Origin: an uncultured Parabacteroides sp.
GTDB lineage: Bacteria > Bacteroidota > Bacteroidia > Bacteroidales > Tannerellaceae
Direction of reading: 5' to 3'
DNA length: 64,000 nt
Assembly: GCF_947855115.1 (NCBI RefSeq)
Contig: NZ_CANTZW010000005.1
Coordinates: 99,952-163,951, forward strand
This document shows positions 1-9,571 of this stretch, in pieces; within the stretch, counting starts at the first letter, position 1; each line of letters opens with the position of its first letter. The position numbers and the translations under genes are program-made. The notes under the pieces are model-generated. The model made no database searches. It had not been told where the DNA came from and saw only the letters and a program-made list of their open reading frames with translations.

Positions 1-3000
1 AGGTCTGGCTGGTGGGCTACCGCTAGCTCATACCCCTCTTTGCCGTTCTCGGATTCCATGATCTTGAAATGTTGTTGCAACTCTTGCTTGAGCATGTCGC
101 GGATATCGGCGTTGTCTTCTACTATCAATATCGAGGATTTATGGGATTTGGTGTTGTTGCGGTCTGTATTCCCTTCTTTATTTTTCTCCAGGTCATCAAG
201 TAATATGTTGATCGATTCCATGGAATAGGAACTGGTATATTCGGTAGGGATATGGCTTTGCTCGTTTTCCGGATAGCTTTGCCGCAGATAAGGTATCTCT
301 ATGGCGAATAAGCTTCCCTCGCCTTCCTTGCTTTTTACCCAGATATTGCCATGGTGTAGCTCTACTAGCATTTTCGTCAGGTTCAACCCGATACCGGAGC
401 CAAGAGTTTCTCTTAATTTTTTATCTTTCGTGTCCGAGACTTGGTAAAAACGGTCGAAGATATTGCCTATCAATGATTGGGGGATGCCACAGCCGGTATC
501 CTCTACGCTCAGTCTCAACCGGTCGTTTTCTGAAAGCTGGAGATTTACTTTTATTTTTCCTCCTCTGGGCGTGAATTTAAAAGCGTTGGATAATAAGTTG
601 TAAATGATTTTGTCCATAAAATCTACGTCCAGCCAGACCATGTCGGGGATTCGCCCAGACGATATGAACTCTATGGATATCCCCTTGCTTTCGGAAAGGG
701 GAAGGAACGATTCGATAATGTCGGATACAAAAGAGATGACATCGGTTTCTTGTACCCGAAGTTTCATTTGTTTCCGGTCGATCTTCCGGATATCTAGCAA
801 CTGGTTGATCAGCCGGAGTATACGGTTGGCGTTTTTGTACATGAGCTGATAGATATAAGATCGGGAAGTATCGTTATCTTCTTGGATCAGCTTGAGTAAC
901 GGGGAGATAACAAGGGTCAGCGGAGTCCGTATCTCGTGAGATATATCCGTGAAGAAACGTAGTTTCGCTTGGGCGAGTTCCTCGTCGTGTATCCGTTTCA
1001 GCATTTCTTGTTTCTCGCGTATCCTTGCCTGTATGATCCTGTATAAGCTGTATAGCAGAATAACTGCCAATAATGTGTAAGCGCTTTTGGCCCATAGGGT
1101 CAGCCACCACGGAGGGGTTATTTTTACGATGATTTCCGCTTGTCGCGTATTATCGGGAGACGTGAACGCTTTTACTTGGAATAGGTAATCGCCGGGAGGT
1201 ACATTGGTATAGGTGGCCATACGGTTGGTTGTCCTTAAATGTTGCCACTCCTTGTCGAGCCCTTGTAAGCGGTAGGCGTATTTTATCATGTTGGGACTGA
1301 TGTAATCGAATGCGTCGAAACTGAACGAGAAGTTATTTTGGTCGTAATTTAAGACGATCTTGTCCATCTTAGGTAGAGCTTTATCCAGGATAATCCGGTC
1401 GTGGTATTTTTTCCCGACCTCCAATGGCTCGTTGAAGAGATAGAAATTGGATAATGTGAGCCCTAAGAAAGAATTGTCAGTCCCGAGATGATTCGGGTTA
1501 AACCAGATAATGCCGTTGGTACCTCCCCAATACAGTTCTCCGTGCGTGTTGGCGGTTACGGCTCTCAGCTTGAACTCCTGGTTGATGGTTCCTTCCCGGA
1601 AGTCATAACTCTCGAAGGTGTCTTTCTCGGGCAGGTAACAAGCCAGGCCGCTGTTCGTGCTTATCCAGAGCCTGCCGGATAGATCTTTCTGGAGGCCCGT
1701 GATTACATTGTCGGGCAATCCCTCTGCCTGTTCATATATCCGTATGCGCCCGGAGCTCCGGTCTATCTTGTTCAGTCCCCAGTTCGTGGCGACCCAGATA
1801 TTCCCATCTTTGTCTTCCGTTATGTCAACCACGGCGTTGTTGCTTATGCCGCTATTCGCGACTGTGTAATCGGATGTCTTTTGGGTGGTTAGGTTTATGG
1901 AGCTTAAACCGGCATAGGTTCCTGTCCATAATGTGTTTTGGCTGTCGATAAACAAGCAATTACACCAGTCGCTGAGTAAGAAACTTGTCGCGGTGGAATC
2001 AGCTTGTCGGAGATAGGTAAATTCTCCGGTCGTGGCATCCATTAGGTTGATGCCGCCCCCATTGGTGGATATATAGATGTTCCCGGCTTTATCTTCCGAG
2101 AATCCGGTGACGTGGTTACAGTTGATAGAGTTGGTGTTATAGGGGGAATATTCAAAGTTCTCCATGATTCCCTTTTTCCTGTCGTACCGGTAAAAGCCAT
2201 GCAAATAGGTACCTATGTATACATGTCCCCGCGAGTCTTGGAATAAGCTCGTGATAACGTTTTCCTTTATATTGACTTTGCTTTCTAGCTGGAATGAGTT
2301 GTCTACGCTTCTTAACCGGAATAATCCGCCTCCGTTTGTTCCCAGCCATAAGATTTGTTCCTGGTCGATTAATAAGGCGGTTACGCTTTGGTCGGAGAAA
2401 TCCAATCCATTGAATGGGTTAGACTGGATGACCTGGAACGCATTGTTGGTATCGGGTATCACCATCGCCCCCTTTTCTACGTAGGCCACCCAAATGTTTC
2501 CGTGTTTATCCTCGTATAAAGCTTGTACCTTCCCTTTCATGGGATCGAAACCGAAGTTGGGGGAATCGTAGGGTAATAATTTGTTGTTGTTTTCATCCAA
2601 TAGCCAGAGACCGTTGCCATCGGTCCCTACCCAAATCCGGTTTTTATGGTCTTTGATCATACAAATGGCCATTTGGGTGGCAAGGGTATTCACCGACGCG
2701 TTTAATTCATGAGTGTCGAATGTTTGGCTGTCAATAGAGTACAGGCCCTTACCTAAGACGGTGGCGAGTATGTTTCCCCGGTTATCTTCGCACAGGGAAA
2801 AAACGGGGTTACTGGCCAGTTTCCGGCATGAGCTATTCAATGTGGCCAGGTTTTCCAGTATTCTTGTGTCCGGGTGGAATATCGCTATGCCATTGTGTTT
2901 TCCTGCCAGCCATATATCTCCGTTCTTGTCTGGCATGATTGTGGTTACGTCCATCTCGTTGATGGCTGGGATGTCGAAGGAGGTTAGATGCCCGCTTCCT

Positions 3001-3473
3001 AAGTGGATGCGTAATAGCCCCCTGCCGGACAAGACGATCCATACATTCTCCTGATGGTCTTCTACGATACGGGAGATTTTGGTATTGGCGATAAATGGAT
3101 ATTTATCCGTGAAGCAGGATGAGAATGTCTCGGTTACCGGATCGTACTTGAACAAGCCGTTTAACGTACCTACCCAATAATTGCCCTGTGAGTCTTCATA
3201 GAAATCGATCAGGTAATTGTTGGGTAAGGCGTTTGATTGATCGAATATCTTGATATCTTTCCCAGACAGGCGGTTCAGCCCATAGTCTGTTAATATCCAT
3301 ACGTAGTTCTGGGAGTCTTGAAAGAATCCGTGGATACTTGTATTGGACAGTCCGTTTCCCAGCGATATAAATCGCGGCATGGCGGTCAGGTTTCCCGATA
3401 AGAATAAAACCCCCAGTAAAATGTACGCTAACTTTCGGAGGTTAAGAGAGAAAATATATTTTCGTGGGCTCAT
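1..3473 (-). CDS. Hybrid two-component system sensor/response regulator (HTCS), 3' end beyond window
   Basis: Partial gene read on the minus strand from an ATG at 3473; the frame stays open to base 1. The product begins with a signal/anchor segment and continues with many beta-propeller repeats of the two-component regulator type (repeated D-x-x-G-N-I-W and similar units), a Y_Y_Y-like domain and a membrane segment (IL Y S L around 1040). A histidine kinase core follows with H-box ISHEIRTPL (near 940) and ATP-binding motifs DTGCGIPQ and GSGIGLNLTK (about 360-500). The receiver domain starts near 130 (IVEDNADIRDML) and is cut by the edge; an AraC-type DNA-binding domain is expected beyond. It is divergent from a SusC/SusD operon, so it probably senses a mannan-derived oligosaccharide in the periplasm and activates that operon. 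The family call is secure; the ligand is inferred from the neighbouring GH26 enzyme. Confidence 0.93.
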   Translation of the reverse strand, partial: MSPRKYIFSLNLRKLAYILLGVLFLSGNLTAMPRFISLGNGLSNTSIHGFFQDSQNYVWILTDYGLNRLSGKDIKIFDQSNALPNNYLIDFYEDSQGNYWVGTLNGLFKYDPVTETFSSCFTDKYPFIANTKISRIVEDHQENVWIVLSGRGLLRIHLGSGHLTSFDIPAINEMDVTTIMPDKNGDIWLAGKHNGIAIFHPDTRILENLATLNSSCRKLASNPVFSLCEDNRGNILATVLGKGLYSIDSQTFDTHELNASVNTLATQMAICMIKDHKNRIWVGTDGNGLWLLDENNNKLLPYDSPNFGFDPMKGKVQALYEDKHGNIWVAYVEKGAMVIPDTNNAFQVIQSNPFNGLDFSDQSVTALLIDQEQILWLGTNGGGLFRLRSVDNSFQLESKVNIKENVITSLFQDSRGHVYIGTYLHGFYRYDRKKGIMENFEYSPYNTNSINCNHVTGFSEDKAGNIYISTNGGGINLMDATTGEFTYLRQADSTATSFLLSDWCNCLFIDSQNTLWTGTYAGLSSINLTTQKTSDYTVANSGISNNAVVDITEDKDGNIWVATNWGLNKIDRSSGRIRIYEQAEGLPDNVITGLQKDLSGRLWISTNSGLACYLPEKDTFESYDFREGTINQEFKLRAVTANTHGELYWGGTNGIIWFNPNHLGTDNSFLGLTLSNFYLFNEPLEVGKKYHDRIILDKALPKMDKIVLNYDQNNFSFSFDAFDYISPNMIKYAYRLQGLDKEWQHLRTTNRMATYTNVPPGDYLFQVKAFTSPDNTRQAEIIVKITPPWWLTLWAKSAYTLLAVILLYSLYRIIQARIREKQEMLKRIHDEELAQAKLRFFTDISHEIRTPLTLVISPLLKLIQEDNDTSRSYIYQLMYKNANRILRLINQLLDIRKIDRKQMKLRVQETDVISFVSDIIESFLPLSESKGISIEFISSGRIPDMVWLDVDFMDKIIYNLLSNAFKFTPRGGKIKVNLQLSENDRLRLSVEDTGCGIPQSLIGNIFDRFYQVSDTKDKKLRETLGSGIGLNLTKMLVELHHGNIWVKSKEGEGSLFAIEIPYLRQSYPENEQSHIPTEYTSSYSMESINILLDDLEKNKEGNTDRNNTKSHKSSILIVEDNADIRDMLKQELQQHFKIMESENGKEGYELAVAHQPD

Positions 3474-3515
3474 AATCCGTATTCCTATTTTACTATCTCC
3501 TTTTTAAAGTAACGT

Positions 3516-3523
3516 CAAATATA
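3516..3523 (-). promoter_or_regulatory. -7 box of the HTCS gene
   Basis: On the minus strand this reads TATATTTG, matching the Bacteroidetes TAnnTTTG box, about 43 bases ahead of the start codon. A TTTG that could serve as the -33 element lies 16 bases upstream (3540-3543), slightly closer than usual. Confidence 0.5.
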
Positions 3524-3689
3524 AAAAATAATGATTAGGCAAACCATTTTGTATGGTAAAAAAAGAAATTTTAATGCCGTATAAGGCCGATGATACATAT
3601 TTGCAAATATCGGTAACATAATCTTTAATATGTAACATCTTTTTATAGCCTGTATTACATGTAAATACCTCTCTCGTGATAAGATGTAG

Positions 3690-3697
3690 TATGTTTG
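3690..3697 (+). promoter_or_regulatory. -7 box of the SusC/SusD operon
   Basis: TATGTTTG fits TAnnTTTG and lies 34 bases before the susC-like start. No TTTG is present at the -33 position, as expected for a promoter that depends on an activator such as the divergent HTCS. The activator site itself was not identified. Confidence 0.5.
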
Positions 3698-3731
3698 CGA
3701 TACATTTTAATAACTTTAAAAATAATCTTTT

Positions 3732-6700
3732 ATGAAAAGGAAACGTAAAACATTTTTACTGAAAAACCTTGCGAAAGAAAGCGTGCGAGGGTGTTTTCTC
3801 TTAGCTTTTATGTTCTTGTCCGTTTCTTCTTTGTTCGCGCAAGGTTTACCTATTAAGGGTACTGTGATATCCGCTACGGATAACCAGCCTTTGATCGGGG
3901 TAAATATCGTGGAGAAAGGTACGGCGAATGGTTCCGTGACAGACCTGGATGGAAATTTCCAGTTGTCTGTTTCGGAAAATGCTGTTTTAATCGTATCTTA
4001 TATTGGTTACTTGGAGCAGGAGGTCAAGGTCAGCGCAGGGAAATCGGTTTATAACATAACGCTTAAAGAGGATTCCCAAGCCTTGGACGAAGTCGTGGTC
4101 GTAGGTTATGGCGTACAGAAAAAGAAATTGGTGACGGGCGCTACCGTACAGGTCAAAGGAGACGATATCCAGAAATTGAATACCGTTTCCCCCTTGTCTG
4201 CTTTGCAAAGCCAGACCCCGGGTGTGAATATCATGAAGAAATCCGGACAACCGGGTGAGGGATTCAAGGTAAATATCCGCGGTATCGGAACGATCGGTAA
4301 TTCGCAGCCTTTATACATCGTAGATGGCGTGGCTCGCGACAATATTGATTATTTGAACCCGTCTGACATCGAGTCTTTAGACGTGTTGAAAGATGCGGCG
4401 TCTGCCGCTATTTATGGTGCCCGTGCCGCGAATGGCGTTATTTTGGTAACGACCAAGCAGGGTAAGGTGGGCAAGGCCCAAATATCTTATGACGGTTACT
4501 ATGGCGTACAGAACGTATATAAACGAGCTCCATTGCTGAATGCGCAGGAGTATGCGATGATCATGAATGAGGCACAGGTGAATTCCGGCTTGCAACCGTA
4601 TGATTTCGCCTCTTTCCTCGGCCAGTCGGAATGGGATAAGATCGCGAACGGCTCTTGGCAGGGTACGAATTGGCTGAAGGAGATGGAAAATGAGAACGCT
4701 CCTATCCAAAGCCATTCGCTGAATGTGACCGGAGGTACGGAGCAGTCTGTTTACTCGCTTGGTTTGTCTTACACTTCGCAAGAGGGTATTTACGGAAAGC
4801 CGGTTGAGCCTGTTTATAATCGTTATACGGTTCGTGTAAATACGGACAATACGATCTATAAAGTGAACGATTTGGATATCATCAAGGTCGGTGAGAATCT
4901 ATCGTACTCTTATGCCGAGAAGAGTGGTATCGCTATCGGCAATAGTTATTGGAATGATATCAACGCGGCGTTGCGGGCTAATCCATTTCTGCCTTTGTGG
5001 GCGAAAGACACGGAAGGCAACGATATCGTAGGCCAGTATCATTATGCGTCTCCGTGGTATTCCTTGCAGCCGAACCCGATCGCTATCATGGTGAACGAGA
5101 GAGGGCAGAACTTATCCAAGAACCATAATTTAAACGGAAATATCTACGCGATCATCCAGCCGATCAAGAATTTGAAATTCCGTACGAGTTTCGGATTGAA
5201 TATGAGCGGGTCTAACTATCGGGGCTATAAACCCGTATACGATTTCGGACCGAATCATTTCAATACGCAAGATGAGGTGACCCAGAATGGTAGCTTGGGC
5301 TTTAGCTGGACTTTCGAGAATACGTTGTCTTACTCATGGAAGATAAAGGAGGATCATCATTTTGATGCCATGTTGGGTATGTCTGCTGAGCGCTGGGGAC
5401 TGGGAGACTCATGGGGTGCCGTGGGTACGAACTCTATTTTTGATGATTTTGACCATGCTTATATCGATAACGCGAATGTGATCGATGTAAACAAGACGAA
5501 AGTTAGCGGTTCTCCTTGGGGAAAAGGTGGAATATTGTCTTATTTCGGTAGGATCAATTATAATTATAAAGAAAAATATATGGCCACGGTTGTGTTACGT
5601 GCGGACGGTTCCTCTAATTTCGCTAAAGGGCATCGGTATGGCTATTTCCCGTCTGTATCTGCCGGTTGGGTAATCTCGAACGAGGATTTTATGGAGTCTA
5701 CTAAGAACTGGATGGATTTCTTGAAAATCCGTGCGAGCTGGGGGCAGAATGGAAACCAGTCTATTTCCGCTTTCCAGTATTTGGCGACAATCTCTTTCTC
5801 TGATGCCTATTATTTCTTGGGAACTGATAAAAGTCAGATATTTCAAGGAGCCTATCCGGACATACTTCCGAATGAGGATGTAACATGGGAGACATCGGAG
5901 CAGTTCGACGTAGGTTTGGATGCCCGTTTCTTGAACAGCCGTTTGAGCTTGGTTTTTGATTGGTACAACAAGCATACGAAGGATTGGTTGGTTCAAGCGC
6001 CTATTTTGGCATCTTATGGTACGGGAGCTCCTTATATCAATGGAGGCGATATCTCGAATAAGGGCGTGGAACTGGCGTTGAGCTGGAATGATCAGGTCAG
6101 TGATTTTTCTTACGGTATAACCGCTAATGTCTCTTATAATAAGAATGAGGTCACGAGGATCGCGAACGGTAGTGGCGTGATTCGCTCTAGCGCGAGTCTG
6201 GCATCCGGAAAACCGAGTTTCGCGGTGGCTGAGGTTGGGTATCCTGTCGGTTATTTCTGGGGATACAAGACGGATGGGTTGTTCCAAAACGAGCAGGAAG
6301 TCCTGGATTATAAGGATGCGGAAGGCAACTTGATCATGCCGACAGCTCAGCCCGGAGATGTTCGTTTCTGCGACTTGAATGGTGATGGCGTGATCGATGA
6401 TAATGATAAGACGATGATCGGCGACCCGAACCCGGACGTGATTTTAGGCTTGAACCTGAATTTTGCTTACAAAGGCTTTGATTTGTCTATATCTACGAAC
6501 GGTACCTTTGGCAACCAGATATTTAAGACCTATAGGGAGCTAGGGGATAATGGACAAGAGAACTATACGACCGAGATCTTAAATAGATGGCACGGAGAGG
6601 GTACATCCAATAAAATCCCCCGTGTGACGAGCGGTTCGCATATTAATAGGCAATATATCTCCGATTTATATATAGAGAACGGAGATTATTGGCGCATAAA

Positions 6701-6932
6701 TAACGTGACTTTCGGATATGATTTTAAGAAGTTGTTCCCTAAAGTTCCATTCGAGCAATTAAGATTGTATGTGACGGCCCAGAATTTGTTCACGATTACT
6801 GGTTATTCCGGAATGGACCCGGAGATCGGTACAAGCTCGGATGATACGAACGCCGGATGGGTGAGTGGCGTTGATGTCGGTTTTTACCCATTACCTAGGA
6901 CTTATATGTTTGGAGCGAATATTAAATTTTAA
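3732..6932 (+). CDS. SusC-like TonB-dependent outer-membrane receptor
   Basis: 1066 residues, normal for SusC-type transporters. A long signal peptide ends near residue 37 (SLFAQG). It is followed by a carboxypeptidase-regulatory-like domain (about 40-115, with GVNIVEKGT and TDLDGNFQL), the family motif ALDEVVVVGYG (about 117) that precedes the plug, and the plug with AAIYGARAANGVILVTT (about 220-240). A 22-strand barrel ends in aromatic residues (MFGANIKF). It forms the outer-membrane pore that imports oligosaccharides captured by its SusD lid, powered by TonB. It is the first gene of an operon with susD, a surface lipoprotein and a GH26 mannanase, so mannan oligosaccharides are the likely cargo (inferred). 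Confidence 0.95.
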   Translation: MKRKRKTFLLKNLAKESVRGCFLLAFMFLSVSSLFAQGLPIKGTVISATDNQPLIGVNIVEKGTANGSVTDLDGNFQLSVSENAVLIVSYIGYLEQEVKVSAGKSVYNITLKEDSQALDEVVVVGYGVQKKKLVTGATVQVKGDDIQKLNTVSPLSALQSQTPGVNIMKKSGQPGEGFKVNIRGIGTIGNSQPLYIVDGVARDNIDYLNPSDIESLDVLKDAASAAIYGARAANGVILVTTKQGKVGKAQISYDGYYGVQNVYKRAPLLNAQEYAMIMNEAQVNSGLQPYDFASFLGQSEWDKIANGSWQGTNWLKEMENENAPIQSHSLNVTGGTEQSVYSLGLSYTSQEGIYGKPVEPVYNRYTVRVNTDNTIYKVNDLDIIKVGENLSYSYAEKSGIAIGNSYWNDINAALRANPFLPLWAKDTEGNDIVGQYHYASPWYSLQPNPIAIMVNERGQNLSKNHNLNGNIYAIIQPIKNLKFRTSFGLNMSGSNYRGYKPVYDFGPNHFNTQDEVTQNGSLGFSWTFENTLSYSWKIKEDHHFDAMLGMSAERWGLGDSWGAVGTNSIFDDFDHAYIDNANVIDVNKTKVSGSPWGKGGILSYFGRINYNYKEKYMATVVLRADGSSNFAKGHRYGYFPSVSAGWVISNEDFMESTKNWMDFLKIRASWGQNGNQSISAFQYLATISFSDAYYFLGTDKSQIFQGAYPDILPNEDVTWETSEQFDVGLDARFLNSRLSLVFDWYNKHTKDWLVQAPILASYGTGAPYINGGDISNKGVELALSWNDQVSDFSYGITANVSYNKNEVTRIANGSGVIRSSASLASGKPSFAVAEVGYPVGYFWGYKTDGLFQNEQEVLDYKDAEGNLIMPTAQPGDVRFCDLNGDGVIDDNDKTMIGDPNPDVILGLNLNFAYKGFDLSISTNGTFGNQIFKTYRELGDNGQENYTTEILNRWHGEGTSNKIPRVTSGSHINRQYISDLYIENGDYWRINNVTFGYDFKKLFPKVPFEQLRLYVTAQNLFTITGYSGMDPEIGTSSDDTNAGWVSGVDVGFYPLPRTYMFGANIKF

Positions 6933-6948
6933 TTAAAGCAGATTGGTT

Positions 6949-8673
6949 ATGAAACGAATATTTATATATCTATCAATCTCTGCCGCTATGTTATGTACTA
7001 GTTGCAGTGACTTTCTGGACTCAGAGAATTTAGTGAAGAAAGATAATACTAATTTCCCTACGTCTCCTAGCGATGCGTTGCAATCCTTGTATGGGGCGTA
7101 CTCGAAACTGATCACTTTTGACGCGAATAACCATCCTTTCTTGGTAGGCGAGATGATGTCGGATGATCGTTTGGGCGGTGGCGGACAGAATGACCGGAAG
7201 CCTCAAGCCTTGAACGTGTTTAGGGCAACGACACAGGATGAGCTGACCGACTCGTGGTCTAATTATTACAGGGGCATATTCCGTTGTAATATGTTGTTGT
7301 CTACTTTAGACCAAGTTACGGATTGGGAGAGTGATGAGCAGAAAAATCGAATCAAGGGTGAGGCTCATTTCTTGCGGGGGTATTTCTATTTTAATATGGC
7401 TCGCACGTGGGGGACGGTTCCGCTGGTGATCACGACCGACCCCCAGAATAATCCGAAGGCGACCCCGGAAGAGTTGTATGGGCAGATTTTCTTCGATTTT
7501 AAATCCGCGATAGATTATTTGCCTTCCTCTGCCTTGGCCGTGTCGGAATTAGGTAGGGCCACTAAATGGGCGGCAGAGAGCATGATAGCACGCGCGTATT
7601 TGTTTTATGACGGGTATTATAACGAGAATACCCGCCAAGCCGTGACTTTGGCTGATGGAAGTAGCTTGACGGAGGCAGATATCATCGGTTATTTAGAGGA
7701 TTGTATCCATAATAGCGGGCATAAGCTAGCAGATGATTTCAGGAATTTGTGGCCTTATTCGATCGATATACCGGAGGCTGATTATGAGTACGCAAAGAAG
7801 AACAACCTGAGCTGGCTGGGGGAAGAAGGTGATAATAAAGAGACAATCTTCGCGCTGAAACATTCGACGCTGGGGGGATGGTCTACTTCCAACTCGGATA
7901 AATATAGCAACCAGGTCGATATTTATATGGGGATTAGAAATCAATCGTTGGTTCCATTCGGTAAAGGCTGGGGATTCGGACCTGTGTCGCCTAAGTTATG
8001 GAATGAGTGGCCAGACAATGACTTACGGAAGAAGGGCTCTATCTGTAATGTGAATGACCCGGAGGAAGGTTTAGACGACTATCAATGGGGAGGTGATATG
8101 CAATGGCAAGAAACGGGTTTCTGGAACAAGAAATATATTCCTATTAATGTTGTCCGTACGAAGGATGATGGTTCGACCGAGATTTGTAATTATAGCTGCG
8201 TCTTGTACGGACGGACTCCGGATTTCTCTCAAGATAACACACAAGATATCGTGATTATGCGTTTCGCGGATGTCTTGTTGATGCACTCGGAGCTGACGAA
8301 GACGGTGGATGGGATTAACCAAGTTCGCGCTCGTGTTAATTTAGAGCCGATTTCGGCTTATAGTGATGAGGCCTTGCGCCAAGAACGGCGTTACGAGCTG
8401 GCGTTCGAGTCTTGCCGTTATTATGATTTGTTACGTTGGTACGGGAAAGAAGCCGGTGTTATTATCAAGAAGAACCTGGATGGGGTTAAGATCTATAATA
8501 TGGGGCAACCTACGACGATTAACGAGGACCGTGGAAATGGATATTTTGATAAAATAGACCAACGGGTGAGAGATACGGGAGGATTCTTGCAGATCCCTAA
8601 TGAGGAAATTAAAAAATCGGAAGGTGTCTTGACTCAAAATCCGGGATGGGAAGGCTCGGATGCGATATTCTAG
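6949..8673 (+). CDS. SusD/RagB-family outer-membrane lipoprotein
   Basis: 574 residues from the ATG at 6949. An upstream in-frame TTG at 6943 is possible, but the ATG gives a clean lipoprotein signal ending in LCTSC with Cys19 as the lipidated residue. The SusD N-terminal helices (LQSLYGAYSKL) and the RagB/SusD C-terminal region (DVLLMHSEL, ERRYELAFESCRYYDLLRW) are clear. It sits as the glycan-binding lid over the SusC pore on the cell surface. It starts 16 bases after the susC stop, so they are co-transcribed. Confidence 0.95.
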   Translation: MKRIFIYLSISAAMLCTSCSDFLDSENLVKKDNTNFPTSPSDALQSLYGAYSKLITFDANNHPFLVGEMMSDDRLGGGGQNDRKPQALNVFRATTQDELTDSWSNYYRGIFRCNMLLSTLDQVTDWESDEQKNRIKGEAHFLRGYFYFNMARTWGTVPLVITTDPQNNPKATPEELYGQIFFDFKSAIDYLPSSALAVSELGRATKWAAESMIARAYLFYDGYYNENTRQAVTLADGSSLTEADIIGYLEDCIHNSGHKLADDFRNLWPYSIDIPEADYEYAKKNNLSWLGEEGDNKETIFALKHSTLGGWSTSNSDKYSNQVDIYMGIRNQSLVPFGKGWGFGPVSPKLWNEWPDNDLRKKGSICNVNDPEEGLDDYQWGGDMQWQETGFWNKKYIPINVVRTKDDGSTEICNYSCVLYGRTPDFSQDNTQDIVIMRFADVLLMHSELTKTVDGINQVRARVNLEPISAYSDEALRQERRYELAFESCRYYDLLRWYGKEAGVIIKKNLDGVKIYNMGQPTTINEDRGNGYFDKIDQRVRDTGGFLQIPNEEIKKSEGVLTQNPGWEGSDAIF

Positions 8674-8706
8674 TATTTTAGTCGGTTCATTTAAAATTGA
8701 TATATC

Positions 8707-9558
8707 ATGAAAAAAGGATTTATATATTTCTTCGCTATATTTTGGACGTTGCTCGTCTCTTGTGATCCTATAGAAAACCGGGATCAGCTAGGTCCGGTCT
8801 TGGACGAGAGTGAGCTGGCTTTTGATATTGTTCAAGAGCCGGCTGGTTCCAATACCGTAAAGTTTGTAAGTAAGACGTCAGGTATTATTCCTTATTTTGA
8901 TTGGGGTTCCGGTTTTTCTAATGAGGAGACGGCCGAGGCTTATCTGCCTTTTGCCGGGACTTATACGGTAACTTATACGGCGTATTGCGCGGGAGGTTCG
9001 GTGAGTATTTCCAAGGAATTTACGGTTAGCGATAATGACGAGGAATATTTCAAGGACCCCGAGTGGAACTTGCTGACCAATGGTACGGAAGGGAAAACAT
9101 GGGTATTCGCTACGGATGTACCCACTTACGATGGCAAGATCTGGGGGAATGGAGGATATCTGAATTCCCCGGCAGGTCCCGGCTGGTGGGGACGTACGGC
9201 CGCGGATGCTAAAGATGATAATATAGACGTGAATTCTGAGCTGTATTTTGATTTGAATGGAGGCGCTAACGTGAAGATGTCGGAAAATGGTAAAAACTCG
9301 GAAGGTACGTTCGACCTGACGCTGGAAGATATCATGGATGGGGATGGAAATGTATGGGCGATCGGTAATATAGAACTGGCCGGTACGACGATTCCGCATG
9401 GTATCAGCCAAAATGAGGATAAGAAAACGGTCTATAAATTTAATATTTGTACGTTGAACGAGAATGAGTTGGTGCTGAGTTATAACACCGGTAACCTGAC
9501 AAGCTCCGGAACGGAAGCATGGTTTTGGATGTTCAAGCGGAAAGGTTATAATTATTAA
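8707..9558 (+). CDS. Surface lipoprotein of the mannan locus (SGBP-like)
   Basis: 283 residues with a lipoprotein signal (TLLVSC, Cys19). Residues about 35-110 resemble a PKD/Ig-like beta-sandwich (GTYTVTYTAYC, ISKEFTVSDND). The C-terminal half is rich in Trp, Gly and Asn (GPGWWGRTA, EAWFWMFKRKG), as in carbohydrate-binding modules. Its position between susD and the GH26 gene, 33 bases after susD, fits a surface glycan-binding protein that holds polysaccharide near the SusC/D pair. No catalytic motif was recognised. The role is inferred from context and general composition. Confidence 0.7.
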   Translation: MKKGFIYFFAIFWTLLVSCDPIENRDQLGPVLDESELAFDIVQEPAGSNTVKFVSKTSGIIPYFDWGSGFSNEETAEAYLPFAGTYTVTYTAYCAGGSVSISKEFTVSDNDEEYFKDPEWNLLTNGTEGKTWVFATDVPTYDGKIWGNGGYLNSPAGPGWWGRTAADAKDDNIDVNSELYFDLNGGANVKMSENGKNSEGTFDLTLEDIMDGDGNVWAIGNIELAGTTIPHGISQNEDKKTVYKFNICTLNENELVLSYNTGNLTSSGTEAWFWMFKRKGYNY

Positions 9559-9571
9559 TCGACAGTTTTAG

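Noticed and set aside
5595..6287. Long minus-strand open frame inside the SusC gene
   Set aside because: Antisense shadow of a strongly conserved coding region; Arg/Ile-rich composition and no motif.
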